Assembly (NCBI GenBank): GCA_900155405.1
Contig: LT700188.1
Span: 930,001 to 994,000 of the forward strand
From: Negativicoccus massiliensis
GTDB lineage: Bacteria > Bacillota > Negativicutes > Veillonellales > Negativicoccaceae
Reading direction: 5' to 3'
DNA: 64,000 nt
The notes beneath the pieces are model-generated. The model was not told the DNA's origin, ran no database searches, and saw nothing but the letters and a program-made list of their open reading frames with translations. This document shows, piece by piece, positions 46,383 through 55,497 of the stretch (positions are counted from its first letter, which is position 1; each line of letters opens with the position of its first letter). The position numbers and the translations under genes were made by a program.

Positions 46383-47576
46383 ATGCGCAGACGCTGGATT
46401 ATGCATGTGGATATGGACGCGTTTTACGCTTCTGTCGAACAACGCGATCATCCGCAATGGCGGGGCTTGCCCGTGATTGTCGGCGCCTCGGAACGGCGCG
46501 GCGTGGTGGCGACCGCCTCCTACGAAGCGCGCGCGTACGGCGTGCACTCCGCGATGGCGGGGAGCATTGCGCGCCAACGCTGCCCGCAGGGTATTTTTGT
46601 GCGCCCGCGCATGCATGTGTATCGTGAAGTGTCCGCGTTGATTCATGAAGTGTTATATCGATACGCGCCCGAAATCGAGCCGCTGTCGCTCGATGAAGCG
46701 TTTTTGGATATCTCCGGCATGGGAACGCAGTTTCCGACGCTCAAAGCGCTCGGCCGCAGTGTGCAACGTGATATTTACGATGCGGTCGGTTTATCGGCGT
46801 CGGTCGGCATCGGCGGCAATAAATTTTTAGCGAAGCTTGCGAGCGATTTGAAAAAGCCGCACGGCTTAGTCATTATTCCCTATGAACAGGCGCAGGAGAT
46901 AATTGCGCCGTTACCGGTGCGTCGTCTTTGGGGCGTGGGGCCGAAGCTCGAAGCGGAGCTGGAAACGCTCGGTTATGTCACAATCGCCGACGTGGCGGCG
47001 GCCGATCCGGATCAGTTGGTGCGGCAAATCGGTCAGCAGGGCAAAACGCTTTGGGAACTGGCGCATGCCCGCGATGATCGTCCCATTGTCGCGCACGCGC
47101 CGCGCAAATCGATCGGGGAAGAGGAAACATTCGCGGAGGATCTCCACGCGGATGCGGATATTCGCCGTTACCTTTTGCGGGCGAGTGATACCGTCGCGCG
47201 CCGCTTGCGTCAAAAAGGACTGGTCGCCCGCACGGTCACGTTGAAATTGCGTTACGGTTCGTACAAGACGCTTACGCGCTCCGTGACGCTCGCCGATCCG
47301 ATTGATTTACCGCAGGCGTTGTCGGCGGCGGTTTTCTCGTTGTATAATAAACTTAAACTCACAGAAGGTATACGACTCCTGGGCGTGACCGTATCGGGAT
47401 TGCTGCCGGCGGGAACGGAGCCGATGTCGCTCTTCGCGGACGGCACGGCGCGCGAGCGCAAGGCGCAGGAAACGATCGACAAACTCCAGGACAAATATGG
47501 CCCAACGGCTATTCGCAGAGGATTTTGGTGGGACAGTGAGACAACCACCGGTGACGAAAGGGGAAAGAAACGATGA
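46383..47576 (+). CDS. dinB: DNA polymerase IV
   Basis: Y-family translesion polymerase, 397 residues. The metal-binding acids are in HVDMDAFYASVE (residues 8-19) and SLDEAFLD. A clamp-binding-like PMSLF lies close to the C-terminus. AAAGGAGAT precedes the ATG. No clear LexA-type box is seen. The stop overlaps the pepT start. Confidence 0.95.
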   Translation: MRRRWIMHVDMDAFYASVEQRDHPQWRGLPVIVGASERRGVVATASYEARAYGVHSAMAGSIARQRCPQGIFVRPRMHVYREVSALIHEVLYRYAPEIEPLSLDEAFLDISGMGTQFPTLKALGRSVQRDIYDAVGLSASVGIGGNKFLAKLASDLKKPHGLVIIPYEQAQEIIAPLPVRRLWGVGPKLEAELETLGYVTIADVAAADPDQLVRQIGQQGKTLWELAHARDDRPIVAHAPRKSIGEEETFAEDLHADADIRRYLLRASDTVARRLRQKGLVARTVTLKLRYGSYKTLTRSVTLADPIDLPQALSAAVFSLYNKLKLTEGIRLLGVTVSGLLPAGTEPMSLFADGTARERKAQETIDKLQDKYGPTAIRRGFWWDSETTTGDERGKKR

Positions 47577-48712
47577 ATGTTAATAAAGAACGCATGTTGA
47601 ACGAATTTTACGAATTGATTCGCATCCCTTGCTCGACAGGTGATGAACGGGAAGTCGCCGATTTACTAAAAAAACGCCTGAAAAAACTGGGCGCGCAAGA
47701 TGTTAAAGAAGATGATGCGGGCAGCAAAATTAACGGCAATGCCGGCAATATTATCGCCACTTTCGGTGCGACGATGGAAGGCTTGCCGACGGTCGCTTTC
47801 ACGGCGCATATGGATTGCGTCGAACCCTGCGCGGGGATCGAACCGGTCTTGAAAGACGGCGTGATTACTTCGAAAGGCGATACGATTTTGGGCGGCGATG
47901 ACAAATCCGGTGTGGCCGCGATTTTGGAAGGCTTGCGCCTGATGAAAGAAAACGCTCTGCCGCACGGCAAGATCGTTATCATCTTCTGCGTGGCGGAAGA
48001 AGGCGGCTTACGCGGCTCACGCAATATCGACACGAAACTTACGCAAGGCATCGACTTCGGTTACGTTATGGATTCGTCCGGCGCGCCGGGTAAAATCATT
48101 AACCAGGCACCGGGTCAAAACGCGATTCGCGTCACCATGCACGGCAAACGCTCGCACGCGGGCCTGGCGCCGGAAGACGGCGTGAACGCCATCGTCATGA
48201 TGGGCACGGCGCTGGCGCGTCTGCCGTACGGTCGTATTGATGAAGAAACCACCGCGAACGTCGGTTTCATCGACGGCGGCATCGCGACGAATATCGTGGC
48301 GGATAAATGTAGCGTCAAAGCCGAAGCGCGCAGCCGTGATTTGGCCAAATTGAAACAGCAGACGGACGCGATGAAAGAAGCGTTCATGTCCGTGGAAAAA
48401 GATTTCCCGGGCGGCAAAGCGGAAGTCGAAGTGGAAGAAATTTATCAGCCGTACCTGGTCGATGAAAACAGCCTCTGCATCGAAGTCGCCAAACGCGCGG
48501 CGAAAGAAGCGGGGTTGGAACCGAATGTCGGCGCGACCGGTGGCGGCAGCGACGCCAACAACTTCAATAAACACAGCTTCCCGGCAGCCGTACTTGCGAC
48601 CGGCATGACCAAAGTTCACACGCCGGAAGAATGCCTGTTGGAAGAACACCTGTACCAAACCGGTGAATGGGTATATCGCATTATTGAACAGTTGCCGCAC
48701 GTGCAGCACTGA
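47573..48712 (+). CDS. M20 family peptidase, PepT-like
   Basis: A 379-residue zinc aminopeptidase of the PepT/M20 family that likely removes N-terminal residues from tripeptides in the cytoplasm. Metal ligands are visible in TAHMDCVEP, ILGGDDKSG and VAEEGGLRGS; the dimerisation insert follows RSHAGLAPEDG. It overlaps dinB by four bases (ATGA), though the two have no obvious shared function. Confidence 0.9.
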   Translation: MNVNKERMLNEFYELIRIPCSTGDEREVADLLKKRLKKLGAQDVKEDDAGSKINGNAGNIIATFGATMEGLPTVAFTAHMDCVEPCAGIEPVLKDGVITSKGDTILGGDDKSGVAAILEGLRLMKENALPHGKIVIIFCVAEEGGLRGSRNIDTKLTQGIDFGYVMDSSGAPGKIINQAPGQNAIRVTMHGKRSHAGLAPEDGVNAIVMMGTALARLPYGRIDEETTANVGFIDGGIATNIVADKCSVKAEARSRDLAKLKQQTDAMKEAFMSVEKDFPGGKAEVEVEEIYQPYLVDENSLCIEVAKRAAKEAGLEPNVGATGGGSDANNFNKHSFPAAVLATGMTKVHTPEECLLEEHLYQTGEWVYRIIEQLPHVQH

Positions 48713-48741
48713 AACGCAAATAATATCGTCGTTTAAGCATT

Positions 48742-48772
48742 AAAAAAAAGAGCCCTCGCGGCTCTTTTTTTG
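48742..48772 (+). terminator. Terminator of dinB-pepT
   Basis: AAAGAGCC-CTCGC-GGCTCTTT stem (with C-G closing pair) and T7. Confidence 0.9.
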
Positions 48773-48838
48773 TGGAACACTGCGGAATAAAAAGAAATAA
48801 ATGTATTTTCATCGTCAAAATAAAATTTGTGGAAAGTA

Positions 48839-49124
48839 TGTGGATAAGTGTAGAAAATGTGGTTTATCCACACGCTTATCCACATTTATCCACATGTCCA
48901 TGTCAAAAATACAATAAATTTAATGAGAATTGCGTAAACTCACTGTTTTTGCAAACAATACACTGTCAGTAGACAGCAATCTATGTGGAAAACTTTTTTG
49001 ATTTCTTAATAATAACTACCGATACAAAAATAAAGATGCTTGTAAAACAAAGGCTAAATCAATGGTTTGAAAACAAAATAAAGAAATAAAATGAAGTGGA
49101 TAACTTGGATAGATCGGTGGATAA
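48839..49124. other. Second DnaA-box cluster, far from dnaA
   Basis: Four perfect DnaA boxes lie within 56 bases: TGTGGATAA at 48839 and TTATCCACA at 48864, 48876 and 48886. Weaker ones follow: TGTGGAAAA (48984), AGTGGATAA (49095) and GGTGGATAA (49116). The surrounding 830-base gap (48713-49546) is AT-rich and has no convincing gene; a 64-codon frame at 49322-49516 lacks a ribosome site. Confidence 0.85.
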
Positions 49125-49546
49125 ATAATTTTTGTGCACGGCAAAAATCAATTTAAAGTGAGAAAAACGTGTAAAATCGGCGCTGTTAAATGTTTGGCTT
49201 AGGTAAAAATGTATTTTCCGAGAAGGTTTTCCACCGTTTGCTGCGTTTCGCGGCGATGTCGTGGACAAGTTGCCAACGCAGCGCGTTAGCGTAGACGAAT
49301 ACGCTTATATAGACACGCGATATGGATGAATCCGCTCATTTTTGCGGTCGAGCCTATTCTTTTGCGAAAACGGGTCGTGTCATTACGAAGATAATGAAAT
49401 GTGCGATGCGGCTTTTATTTGGCTTCGATGTATTTGCATTTTGCCGCATTGCTATCGCTACAAAACGGCATAAAACGATAAAAATCTGCTTCGCGCGGCG
49501 GTATCTGTTACCGTAGGCTAATTATTATAACAAGGAGGATACGCCG

Positions 49547-50245
49547 ATGAATAAGCATTTTCGCCGCGGTTTGGCGAAAGGAGTGCCAATTGCCATCGGC
49601 TATATGCCGATCGCGATCGCGTACGGTGTCTTATCCTCCGTGTACGGCATGCCCGCGTGGTTCGTGCTGGCGTCATCCGCGATTGTCTACGCCGGTTCCG
49701 CGCAGTTTATGGCGACGAATCTGATGATTACCGGCACGGGCGTGTGGGAAATTATTTTAACCACGCTGGTGGTGAATTCCCGCAACCTGCTTTTGGCGGC
49801 GGGGCTCGCGCATAATTTGGAAGCGAGGGCGACGAAGTCGGAGCGTTTGGCGGTCGGTTCGTTGACGACCGATGAATTATTTTCCGTCGCGCTCTTGGAA
49901 AAACATCAGGCCTTGCCGCCGGCGTATGTCATCGGGATCGGTCTGTCGGGATATCTCTCCTGGGTAGTCGGCACGGCGTTCGGTATCGGACTGACCGATT
50001 TATTGCCGCCCGCGCTCGCAAGTTCCATGGGCATCGGTTTATACGCGATGTTTCTCGGCCTGCTGGTGCCGGCGCTGCGGGAACAGCCGCAGGCGCGTTT
50101 GGTGACGCTGATCGCGGTCACGATTAACTTGGTGTTGTACGCGTTGGCGACACTGCTCGGCATCGGCCACGGTTTGACGATTTTCATCGCGACGGTCAGC
50201 GCGGTCGCGTTAGTCACGGCGGCGAAGGAGCGATTGCAATGGTAA
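49547..50245 (+). CDS. azlC: AzlC family branched-chain amino acid exporter, large subunit
   Basis: AzlC with AzlD exports branched-chain amino acids (and 4-azaleucine in Bacillus). The 232-residue protein has the family pattern FLAGSAQFM-like YAGSAQFMATNLM near residue 48 and RNLLLAAGLAHNL. AAGGAGG lies before the ATG. It overlaps azlD by seven bases. Confidence 0.93.
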   Translation: MNKHFRRGLAKGVPIAIGYMPIAIAYGVLSSVYGMPAWFVLASSAIVYAGSAQFMATNLMITGTGVWEIILTTLVVNSRNLLLAAGLAHNLEARATKSERLAVGSLTTDELFSVALLEKHQALPPAYVIGIGLSGYLSWVVGTAFGIGLTDLLPPALASSMGIGLYAMFLGLLVPALREQPQARLVTLIAVTINLVLYALATLLGIGHGLTIFIATVSAVALVTAAKERLQW

Positions 50246-50550
50246 ATCAAAGCGATGCCTTTTATATTCTTTTGCTGATCGGCATGTGGCTCGTTACTTT
50301 GGTGCCGCGCGTCGCGCCGCCGTTCTTTTGGCGGGCGGATAAAGTGCCGCCGAAACTTTCCTTTGCGCTCGCTCTGATCCCTTTCGCGGTGTTGGGCGCG
50401 TTGATCGTGCCCGGCGTATTTGTCAGCATGGAGGAGACGCCATTGCTCGCCACGACGGTATCATTGTTGGTCGCGATCGGGCTCGCGTTTTACCGCGCGA
50501 ATTTAGTGCTCACATCGTACTCGCGAGTATTTTGGTGCATTACGGTCTGA
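50239..50550 (+). CDS. azlD: AzlD family protein with a frameshifted C-terminus
   Basis: Small membrane partner of AzlC, 103 residues as read. The first 90 residues fit the family (three hydrophobic segments, VPRVAPPFFW). The last residues SYSRVFWCITV do not. In another frame the same DNA gives IVLASILVHYGLSVLIAA followed by a stop at 50568-50570, a natural last membrane segment. A single lost base near 50513-50515 (CTCACATC from CTCACCATC) explains it. Either a real mutation or a sequencing error. Confidence 0.85.
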   Translation: MVNQSDAFYILLLIGMWLVTLVPRVAPPFFWRADKVPPKLSFALALIPFAVLGALIVPGVFVSMEETPLLATTVSLLVAIGLAFYRANLVLTSYSRVFWCITV

Positions 50551-50572
50551 GCGTACTCATCGCCGCGTAAGC

Positions 50573-50612
50573 AAACAAAAAGAACGGACATTTCTGTCCG
50601 TTCTTTTTGTTT
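50573..50612. terminator. Bidirectional terminator between azlD and the K+ transporter gene
   Basis: ACAAAAAGAACGGACA-TTTC-TGTCCGTTCTTTTTGT: near-perfect stem with A- and T-runs serving both convergent genes. Confidence 0.93.
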
Positions 50613-52482
50613 ACCTGTTTTTTTCCTGAGAATTCTTCAACAGTAGCGGGACGGTTGTCACGATCACGTCAAATCGATTTAAAAGCTGCCAGCGCAGCTG
50701 TAAACCCTGCTGGTTATGCAGCAGACGTTCCCAGCCCGTACCGACCTCAAATTCCGGAATTAATACCGTAATCGACGCGTCGGGATGGCGATCGCGAAAC
50801 TCTTTGATGTAGTCCAACAGCGGTTCGGTGAAATCCCGATACGGCGACGGCACTACCGCCATCGAAATAGCGGGCAAAAGGCGGTGCCATTTTTGGCGGA
50901 CGCGTTTGCCGGCCTCCGCGTCAATGGCGATATGAATCGCGTGAATGTGCGCATCATCGGTAATGGCGCGAGCGTAACGCAAGGCGCGCGCGACGGCGCG
51001 CGTGGGGCTTGCGACGGGCAACAGCACATGGTGGTCGTTGACCGGCTGCGCCAGAATTTCCGTCAGTTCTTCCGAGGAAAGCGTCAGCGCTTCCCGTACC
51101 TTTTCGTAATGCGTGTGAATCGCCTTAAACAGGCGCATTAAAATCGGCAGGAAGAGTAAAATGATCCAGGCGCCGTGAATGAATTTGGTGACTAAAATGA
51201 TGCCCACGACGGCCGCCGTGACCAGCGCACCGAAGCCGTTCAGCAAGAGCCGTCCGTACGGGCGCGGCTGTTGGCGGAGCCAATGTACGCAAAGACCCGC
51301 TTGGGCCAATGTGAAGGAAAGAAATACGCCCACTGCGTACAGCGAAATTAAATGCTCGACATTGCCGTGGAACGCGACAATCAGTCCGCCGGCGCAAAGC
51401 GACAGTAAAATGATGCCGTTGGCAAAGGAAAGACGCGAACCGCGGTGTGCGAGGTAGCGCGGCAGGTAGCCGTCCCGCGCCAAAATGGACATCAGCGGCG
51501 GCAAACCGTTGTACGCGGTGTTGGCGGCTAAATATAAAATCACCGTGGTCAGCAGCTGGAAGATGAAATAACCCGTTCCGCGTCCCCATACGGTCTCCGC
51601 CAAGAGGGAGAGCAAGGTGCGATCCGCGCTCGGCAGCAAACCGAAATGCACGATGAGAAGGCCTGTGGAGATCAGCAGCGTCGACAGGATAATCGCCATC
51701 ATGGCAATCGTTTTCTTCGCGTTTTGCGCCACCGGTTCCCGAAACGCGCCCGCGCCGTTAGCGATCGCCTCGACGCCGGTCATCGAAGAGCAACCGTTGG
51801 CGAATGCCAACAACAGTAAAAAGCAAAGGGTGCCGGGCGTGAGCATGGTCGTCGCTTGCGGCAAAATGACCGGCGGTCGATCGAGCACAAAAATTTGGTA
51901 GAGGCCCGATCCGGCGAGCATCAGCGCCGTGACGAGGAAAGCATAGGTCGGCCAGACAAAGGCGTTGGATGCTTCGCGCAAGCCGCGTAAATTAATCAGC
52001 ATCAATATCGCAAACACCGCGAAGAGATCAATGAAAATTTGGTACGGTATGAGTTCCGGCCACGCGGAAACCAGCGCCGCCGTGCCGGATGATACCGATA
52101 CCGCGACCGTCAGCACGTAGTCCGCGCATAAACTCGCCGCCGCGAGCAGCGCCGGATATTCACCGAGATACTCCTTGGCGATCGAATAGGCACCGCCGCC
52201 TTGGGGATGCACCTTGATGACCTGCGCGTAGGAAATCGTAATGATGAAAAGCAAGGCCACGATCGCGGCGATAATCCACGGAAAGTAGTCGTATAAAATC
52301 AGCCCCGGCAATACCAAAACGAGCGCGATTTGTTCCGGACCGTAACCGATGGAAGAAAGAGCGTCCGACGAAAAAATCGGCAACGCTTTCCACTTCGGCA
52401 GCCGTTCGTGACTGAGTTCCGTACTCTTGAGCGGGCGCCCCAAAAGCAATTGAGAAAACGAAGAAAATGTAAATTTGCGCAT
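50611..52482 (-). CDS. kimA: KimA-like potassium transporter
   Basis: A 623-residue APC-superfamily protein with about 12 transmembrane segments (residues 30-465) and a cytosolic C-terminal domain. It resembles KimA (YdaO) of Bacillus, a high-affinity K+:H+ symporter. Family marks are ALPIFSSDALSSIGYGPEQ, HPQGGGAYSIAKEYLGE and TGVEAIANGAGAFREP. The c-di-AMP riboswitch upstream fits this call exactly, since kimA is the classic target. GGGAGG lies ten bases before the ATG, in the loop of a small hairpin. Confidence 0.9.
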   Translation of the reverse strand: MRKFTFSSFSQLLLGRPLKSTELSHERLPKWKALPIFSSDALSSIGYGPEQIALVLVLPGLILYDYFPWIIAAIVALLFIITISYAQVIKVHPQGGGAYSIAKEYLGEYPALLAAASLCADYVLTVAVSVSSGTAALVSAWPELIPYQIFIDLFAVFAILMLINLRGLREASNAFVWPTYAFLVTALMLAGSGLYQIFVLDRPPVILPQATTMLTPGTLCFLLLLAFANGCSSMTGVEAIANGAGAFREPVAQNAKKTIAMMAIILSTLLISTGLLIVHFGLLPSADRTLLSLLAETVWGRGTGYFIFQLLTTVILYLAANTAYNGLPPLMSILARDGYLPRYLAHRGSRLSFANGIILLSLCAGGLIVAFHGNVEHLISLYAVGVFLSFTLAQAGLCVHWLRQQPRPYGRLLLNGFGALVTAAVVGIILVTKFIHGAWIILLFLPILMRLFKAIHTHYEKVREALTLSSEELTEILAQPVNDHHVLLPVASPTRAVARALRYARAITDDAHIHAIHIAIDAEAGKRVRQKWHRLLPAISMAVVPSPYRDFTEPLLDYIKEFRDRHPDASITVLIPEFEVGTGWERLLHNQQGLQLRWQLLNRFDVIVTTVPLLLKNSQEKNR

Positions 52483-52520
52483 GAAAAATAGACCTCCCGG
52501 TCCTATGGGACCTTACCTTT

Positions 52521-52621
52521 TGCCTACGAGGTTAGCTGTCGGGTTAGAAGCATAAGGTCGTCTTCCTCTTTCGATTCACCCCAAGAATTGGTTCCCCCGT
52601 TTTCCGTCAGGAAATTCGGCA
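52521..52621 (-). promoter_or_regulatory. c-di-AMP riboswitch (ydaO-yuaA motif)
   Basis: On the minus strand the conserved blocks occur in order: GGGGGAACCA, TGGGGTGAATC, and ACCCGACAGCTAACCTCGTA closing with P1 TGCC/GGCA. A short hairpin GGTCC-CATA-GGACC follows just before the ribosome site and may be the expression platform. High c-di-AMP should turn the K+ transporter off. Confidence 0.95.
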
Positions 52622-52639
52622 TTTCGTTTTTACTTTCAT

Positions 52640-52668
52640 ATTATAACGCCGCAGAAATAACTTGTAAA
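52640..52668 (-). promoter_or_regulatory. Promoter of the kimA riboswitch transcript
   Basis: Minus strand TTTACA (52663-52668), 17-base spacer, TATAAT (52640-52645). Confidence 0.85.
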
Positions 52669-52778
52669 TAGAAAAAACAGCGGTTACCGACGTAACATAA
52701 ATCCGTCGGCAAACGGACTTCGTCGCCGCTAAAAAGTTCATAAATGCTCTTTTATGACTGTTTTATGGCGTTAAATCG

Positions 52779-52787
52779 TGCTATACT
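52779..52787 (+). promoter_or_regulatory. Extended -10 promoter of the WYL gene
   Basis: TGCTATACT, 38 bases before the start codon; no good -35. Confidence 0.55.
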
Positions 52788-52824
52788 GAAATTACAGATA
52801 GCATTGCGGCAAGGAGGTGTGCCC

Positions 52825-53985
52825 ATGCAAAAGGGAACGAAAGCAACTGAACAGGAGTTGCGCGTGACGACGTCTCCGTCCGAGATTCCGGCGAAGAAGC
52901 TGAGCGTATTGTACATCTTGACGATACTGCGCCGCTTTTCTGACCCCGAACATCCGCTGTCGCAGCAGCAGATTCTGACGCACCTGAAAGAAGACTATGG
53001 AATGGTCTTAGATCGTAAAGCCGTCAAACGCAACCTGGTCAATCTTCTGGAAGCGGGCTATCCGCTCGGTTACAAACCGTGGCAACGCAAGAGCGCGAGC
53101 CGCGAAAAAGTGGAAAATGTCTACGGTTCGTGGTATTACGAGCATGAATTCGCGCCGGTGGAACTGACCACGCTCATTGACGGTCTGTTGTTTTCGCATT
53201 TACCGGCCCGGCAGGTCGAGGACATGATCCAAAAACTGCTGCGGTTGCAAAGTCGGTATTATACGAATCCCACGTTGGGAGTCCACAACATTCCGAATGA
53301 AAACTGGCTCAACTGGCAACAGGAAAGTCCCGCCAACGCGCAGATGCTGTATTCGTTGGAAGTTTTGAATGAGGCGATCGAAGCGCGGCAACCGGTCATG
53401 TTCCATTACCTGCAATACGGTCCGGACAAGCAGCAGCGGCCGCGTGTTCGCCGGCATCGCAAACGTCCGCATCGCTACCGGGTGAGCCCGTACGCGGTGG
53501 TTGCGACGAACGGTCGGTTCTACCTGATCGCCAATACCGAAGGGCATGACGATATTTCGCATTACCGCGTCGATCGGATGCAGGATGTGCGAATCGAAAA
53601 AAATCGTGGGCTTCGTCCGTTGCGCGAAGTGACGCAATCGGGCGATGACGAATTGCATTTGCCGAAGCATCTGGCGGAGCATGTCAACATGTTCGCCGGA
53701 CCGGCGGTACCGTGTTTGTTCCGGTGTGATCGCGAGATTTTGGACGCCGTTATGGATGATTTCGGAACATCTTGCACGATCAGCGAAGTAACGGACAAAA
53801 CCGTGGTCGTCGAAGTGACCGTGAACGCGACGGCGCTTTTCCACTGGTCGTTGCAATTCGGTCCGGCCGTGAAAGTGCTCGCGCCGGAATCGCTGGTGCG
53901 TGATCTGCAACGAACGGCTATCGCGATGGCGAACGCGTATCGCCGCGAAGAACCGTTATATTTTGATCGTGTCGAGATGAGGTGA
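52825..53985 (+). CDS. WYL domain transcriptional regulator
   Basis: A 386-residue protein with an N-terminal winged-helix (about 20-90: LSQQQILTHLKEDYGMVLDRKAVKRNL), a middle WYL domain (about 180-250: YRVSPYAVVATNGRFYLIAN) and a WCX-like C-terminal domain. WYL proteins sense ligands or nucleic acids and often control stress or defence genes; the target here is unknown. ATG at 52825 is seven bases after AAGGAGG; an earlier in-frame start lies over the promoter. cobO follows after five bases. Confidence 0.88.
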   Translation: MQKGTKATEQELRVTTSPSEIPAKKLSVLYILTILRRFSDPEHPLSQQQILTHLKEDYGMVLDRKAVKRNLVNLLEAGYPLGYKPWQRKSASREKVENVYGSWYYEHEFAPVELTTLIDGLLFSHLPARQVEDMIQKLLRLQSRYYTNPTLGVHNIPNENWLNWQQESPANAQMLYSLEVLNEAIEARQPVMFHYLQYGPDKQQRPRVRRHRKRPHRYRVSPYAVVATNGRFYLIANTEGHDDISHYRVDRMQDVRIEKNRGLRPLREVTQSGDDELHLPKHLAEHVNMFAGPAVPCLFRCDREILDAVMDDFGTSCTISEVTDKTVVVEVTVNATALFHWSLQFGPAVKVLAPESLVRDLQRTAIAMANAYRREEPLYFDRVEMR

Positions 53986-53990
53986 CGTCG

Positions 53991-54572
53991 ATGAAGCGAG
54001 GCTATATCCAAGTCTATACGGGAGACGGGAAAGGCAAAACCACGGCCGCGATCGGACTTGCGATCCGCGCCGTCGGCGCCGGTCTGAAAGTCTGGTTGCT
54101 GCAGTTTATGAAATCGGAATACTACAGCGAACAGAAAATTTTGGACGGAATTTCACCGCTTCTCTACCGGGAATCGCTGGGGAAGCCGTATTTCATCGCG
54201 CCGGAAGGAACGCTCACCGAAGAAACTAAAAAAGCGCTCACCGACGTCGTGGTGTTTCCGCCGGGAAATCCGCCCGCCGAATACGTCGAAGCGTGTCGCA
54301 ACGGTGTGGAGATCGCCGCGCGAACGTTGGCGAAAGGCGAGTACGATGTCGTGATCTTGGATGAAATCAATGTCGCGCTGCATTTCGGTTTGGTTACGCG
54401 CGAGGATTGCGAAGCGTTGATCGACGCCAAGCCCGCCGGCACCGAACTTATTTTCACCGGTCGCAAAGCGCCGCAATGGTTAGTTGACCGTGCGGATCTC
54501 GTGACCGAAATGCGCAACGTGAAACATTACTATGACGCGGGCGTCGCGAATCGTCGCGGCATTGAAGACTGA
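53991..54572 (+). CDS. cobO: Cob(I)alamin adenosyltransferase (CobO/BtuR family)
   Basis: Transfers adenosyl from ATP to cobalt of corrinoids to make coenzyme B12. The P-loop is GDGKGKTTAAIGLAIRA, and the family pattern VVILDEINVALHFGL is present. 193 residues is normal. The ATG at 53991 is preceded by GAGGTGA. It lies in a likely operon with the WYL gene and ytfI-ytfJ, not with other cobalamin genes. Confidence 0.92.
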   Translation: MKRGYIQVYTGDGKGKTTAAIGLAIRAVGAGLKVWLLQFMKSEYYSEQKILDGISPLLYRESLGKPYFIAPEGTLTEETKKALTDVVVFPPGNPPAEYVEACRNGVEIAARTLAKGEYDVVILDEINVALHFGLVTREDCEALIDAKPAGTELIFTGRKAPQWLVDRADLVTEMRNVKHYYDAGVANRRGIED

Positions 54573-54586
54573 AGGGGTGGGGGACG

Positions 54587-55495
54587 ATGGAGCTGGTGAC
54601 CTCGATCCTTTGGGCTCTGCTTGCGCTGATTGTCCTCGTTTTTGTCCTGCTGCTGATTCTTTTGTGGCAGCGCGTCGATTATGAATTCGCCGTGCAGAAA
54701 TATGAGGGCATGGCGGCTCGCGTCAAAATCGATTGGGCGTGGGAACTTTTAGCGGCGCAGGCGCGATATGACAGCGGCGCCGGACTTTTCTGGGAAGTGA
54801 AATGGCCGTTCGGCGGCATGAATTCGCACCCGGAATCCAAAGCGGAAGGCATCGAAGCGCGGGCCAAGCAAATGGAAGAACAGGCCAAAGAAGGTAAACA
54901 ACGGCGCAAAAAAGCAAACGAAGACGCGGAAACGATCCGTCAAAAAGCGGCGGAGCGCGCCGAAGCCGCCAAAGCCGATGCCGATTACTACGCGGAAGAA
55001 GAACGGCTGCGTAAACAAACGGATTCCGACGACGCCGCCGAATGGGATCGCCTGGAGCGTGAAGCCGAACGTCATCGCGAACGGCAGGAAGCGCGCGATG
55101 AGGACGAAAAAACAAAGCCGCAACCGGGTGTAAAGGACTATCTCGGAGTAGTCCGCTACGCCTTGGCGCAAGATATTTTACAACCGCTGGCAACGTATCT
55201 TTCCCGTTTATGGGGACGAGCCAAACCGCGTTACGCGGAAGGCGAAGCGATGGTCGGGTTGGCGGATCCGTACACGCAAGGACTTTTAATGGGCGCGATG
55301 TATGCGTCGCTGCCCGCGCTTGCGTCGCGTATCGGATTCGTCTTCAACGAGGAAGTGATCGAAGGTCGCTTTCGTACCGGTGGCGGCATTCGACCGCTGG
55401 CTGTTGTTTGGGATTCACTGCGATTTGTCTGTGCGGCACCGGTACGCAAGACCGCATGGTACTACTGGCGTCACGTCATCAATAAGGAGGAATGA
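54587..55495 (+). CDS. ytfI: DUF2953 membrane protein (YtfI-like)
   Basis: A 302-residue protein with one N-terminal membrane segment (about 5-27), a long charged coiled-coil insert (about 85-190, rich in E, K, R and A) and a C-terminal DUF2953-type part (GLADPYTQGLLMGAMYASLP). In sporulating Firmicutes the pair ytfI-ytfJ is linked to spores; here it is followed at once by a ytfJ homologue, which supports the call. The coiled-coil insert is larger than I expect for the family. Confidence 0.75.
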   Translation: MELVTSILWALLALIVLVFVLLLILLWQRVDYEFAVQKYEGMAARVKIDWAWELLAAQARYDSGAGLFWEVKWPFGGMNSHPESKAEGIEARAKQMEEQAKEGKQRRKKANEDAETIRQKAAERAEAAKADADYYAEEERLRKQTDSDDAAEWDRLEREAERHRERQEARDEDEKTKPQPGVKDYLGVVRYALAQDILQPLATYLSRLWGRAKPRYAEGEAMVGLADPYTQGLLMGAMYASLPALASRIGFVFNEEVIEGRFRTGGGIRPLAVVWDSLRFVCAAPVRKTAWYYWRHVINKEE

Positions 55496-55497
55496 CA

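Noticed and set aside
49322-49516. 64-codon open frame after the DnaA-box cluster
   Set aside because: No ribosome site, no recognisable pattern, and it lies in a gap rich in regulatory motifs.
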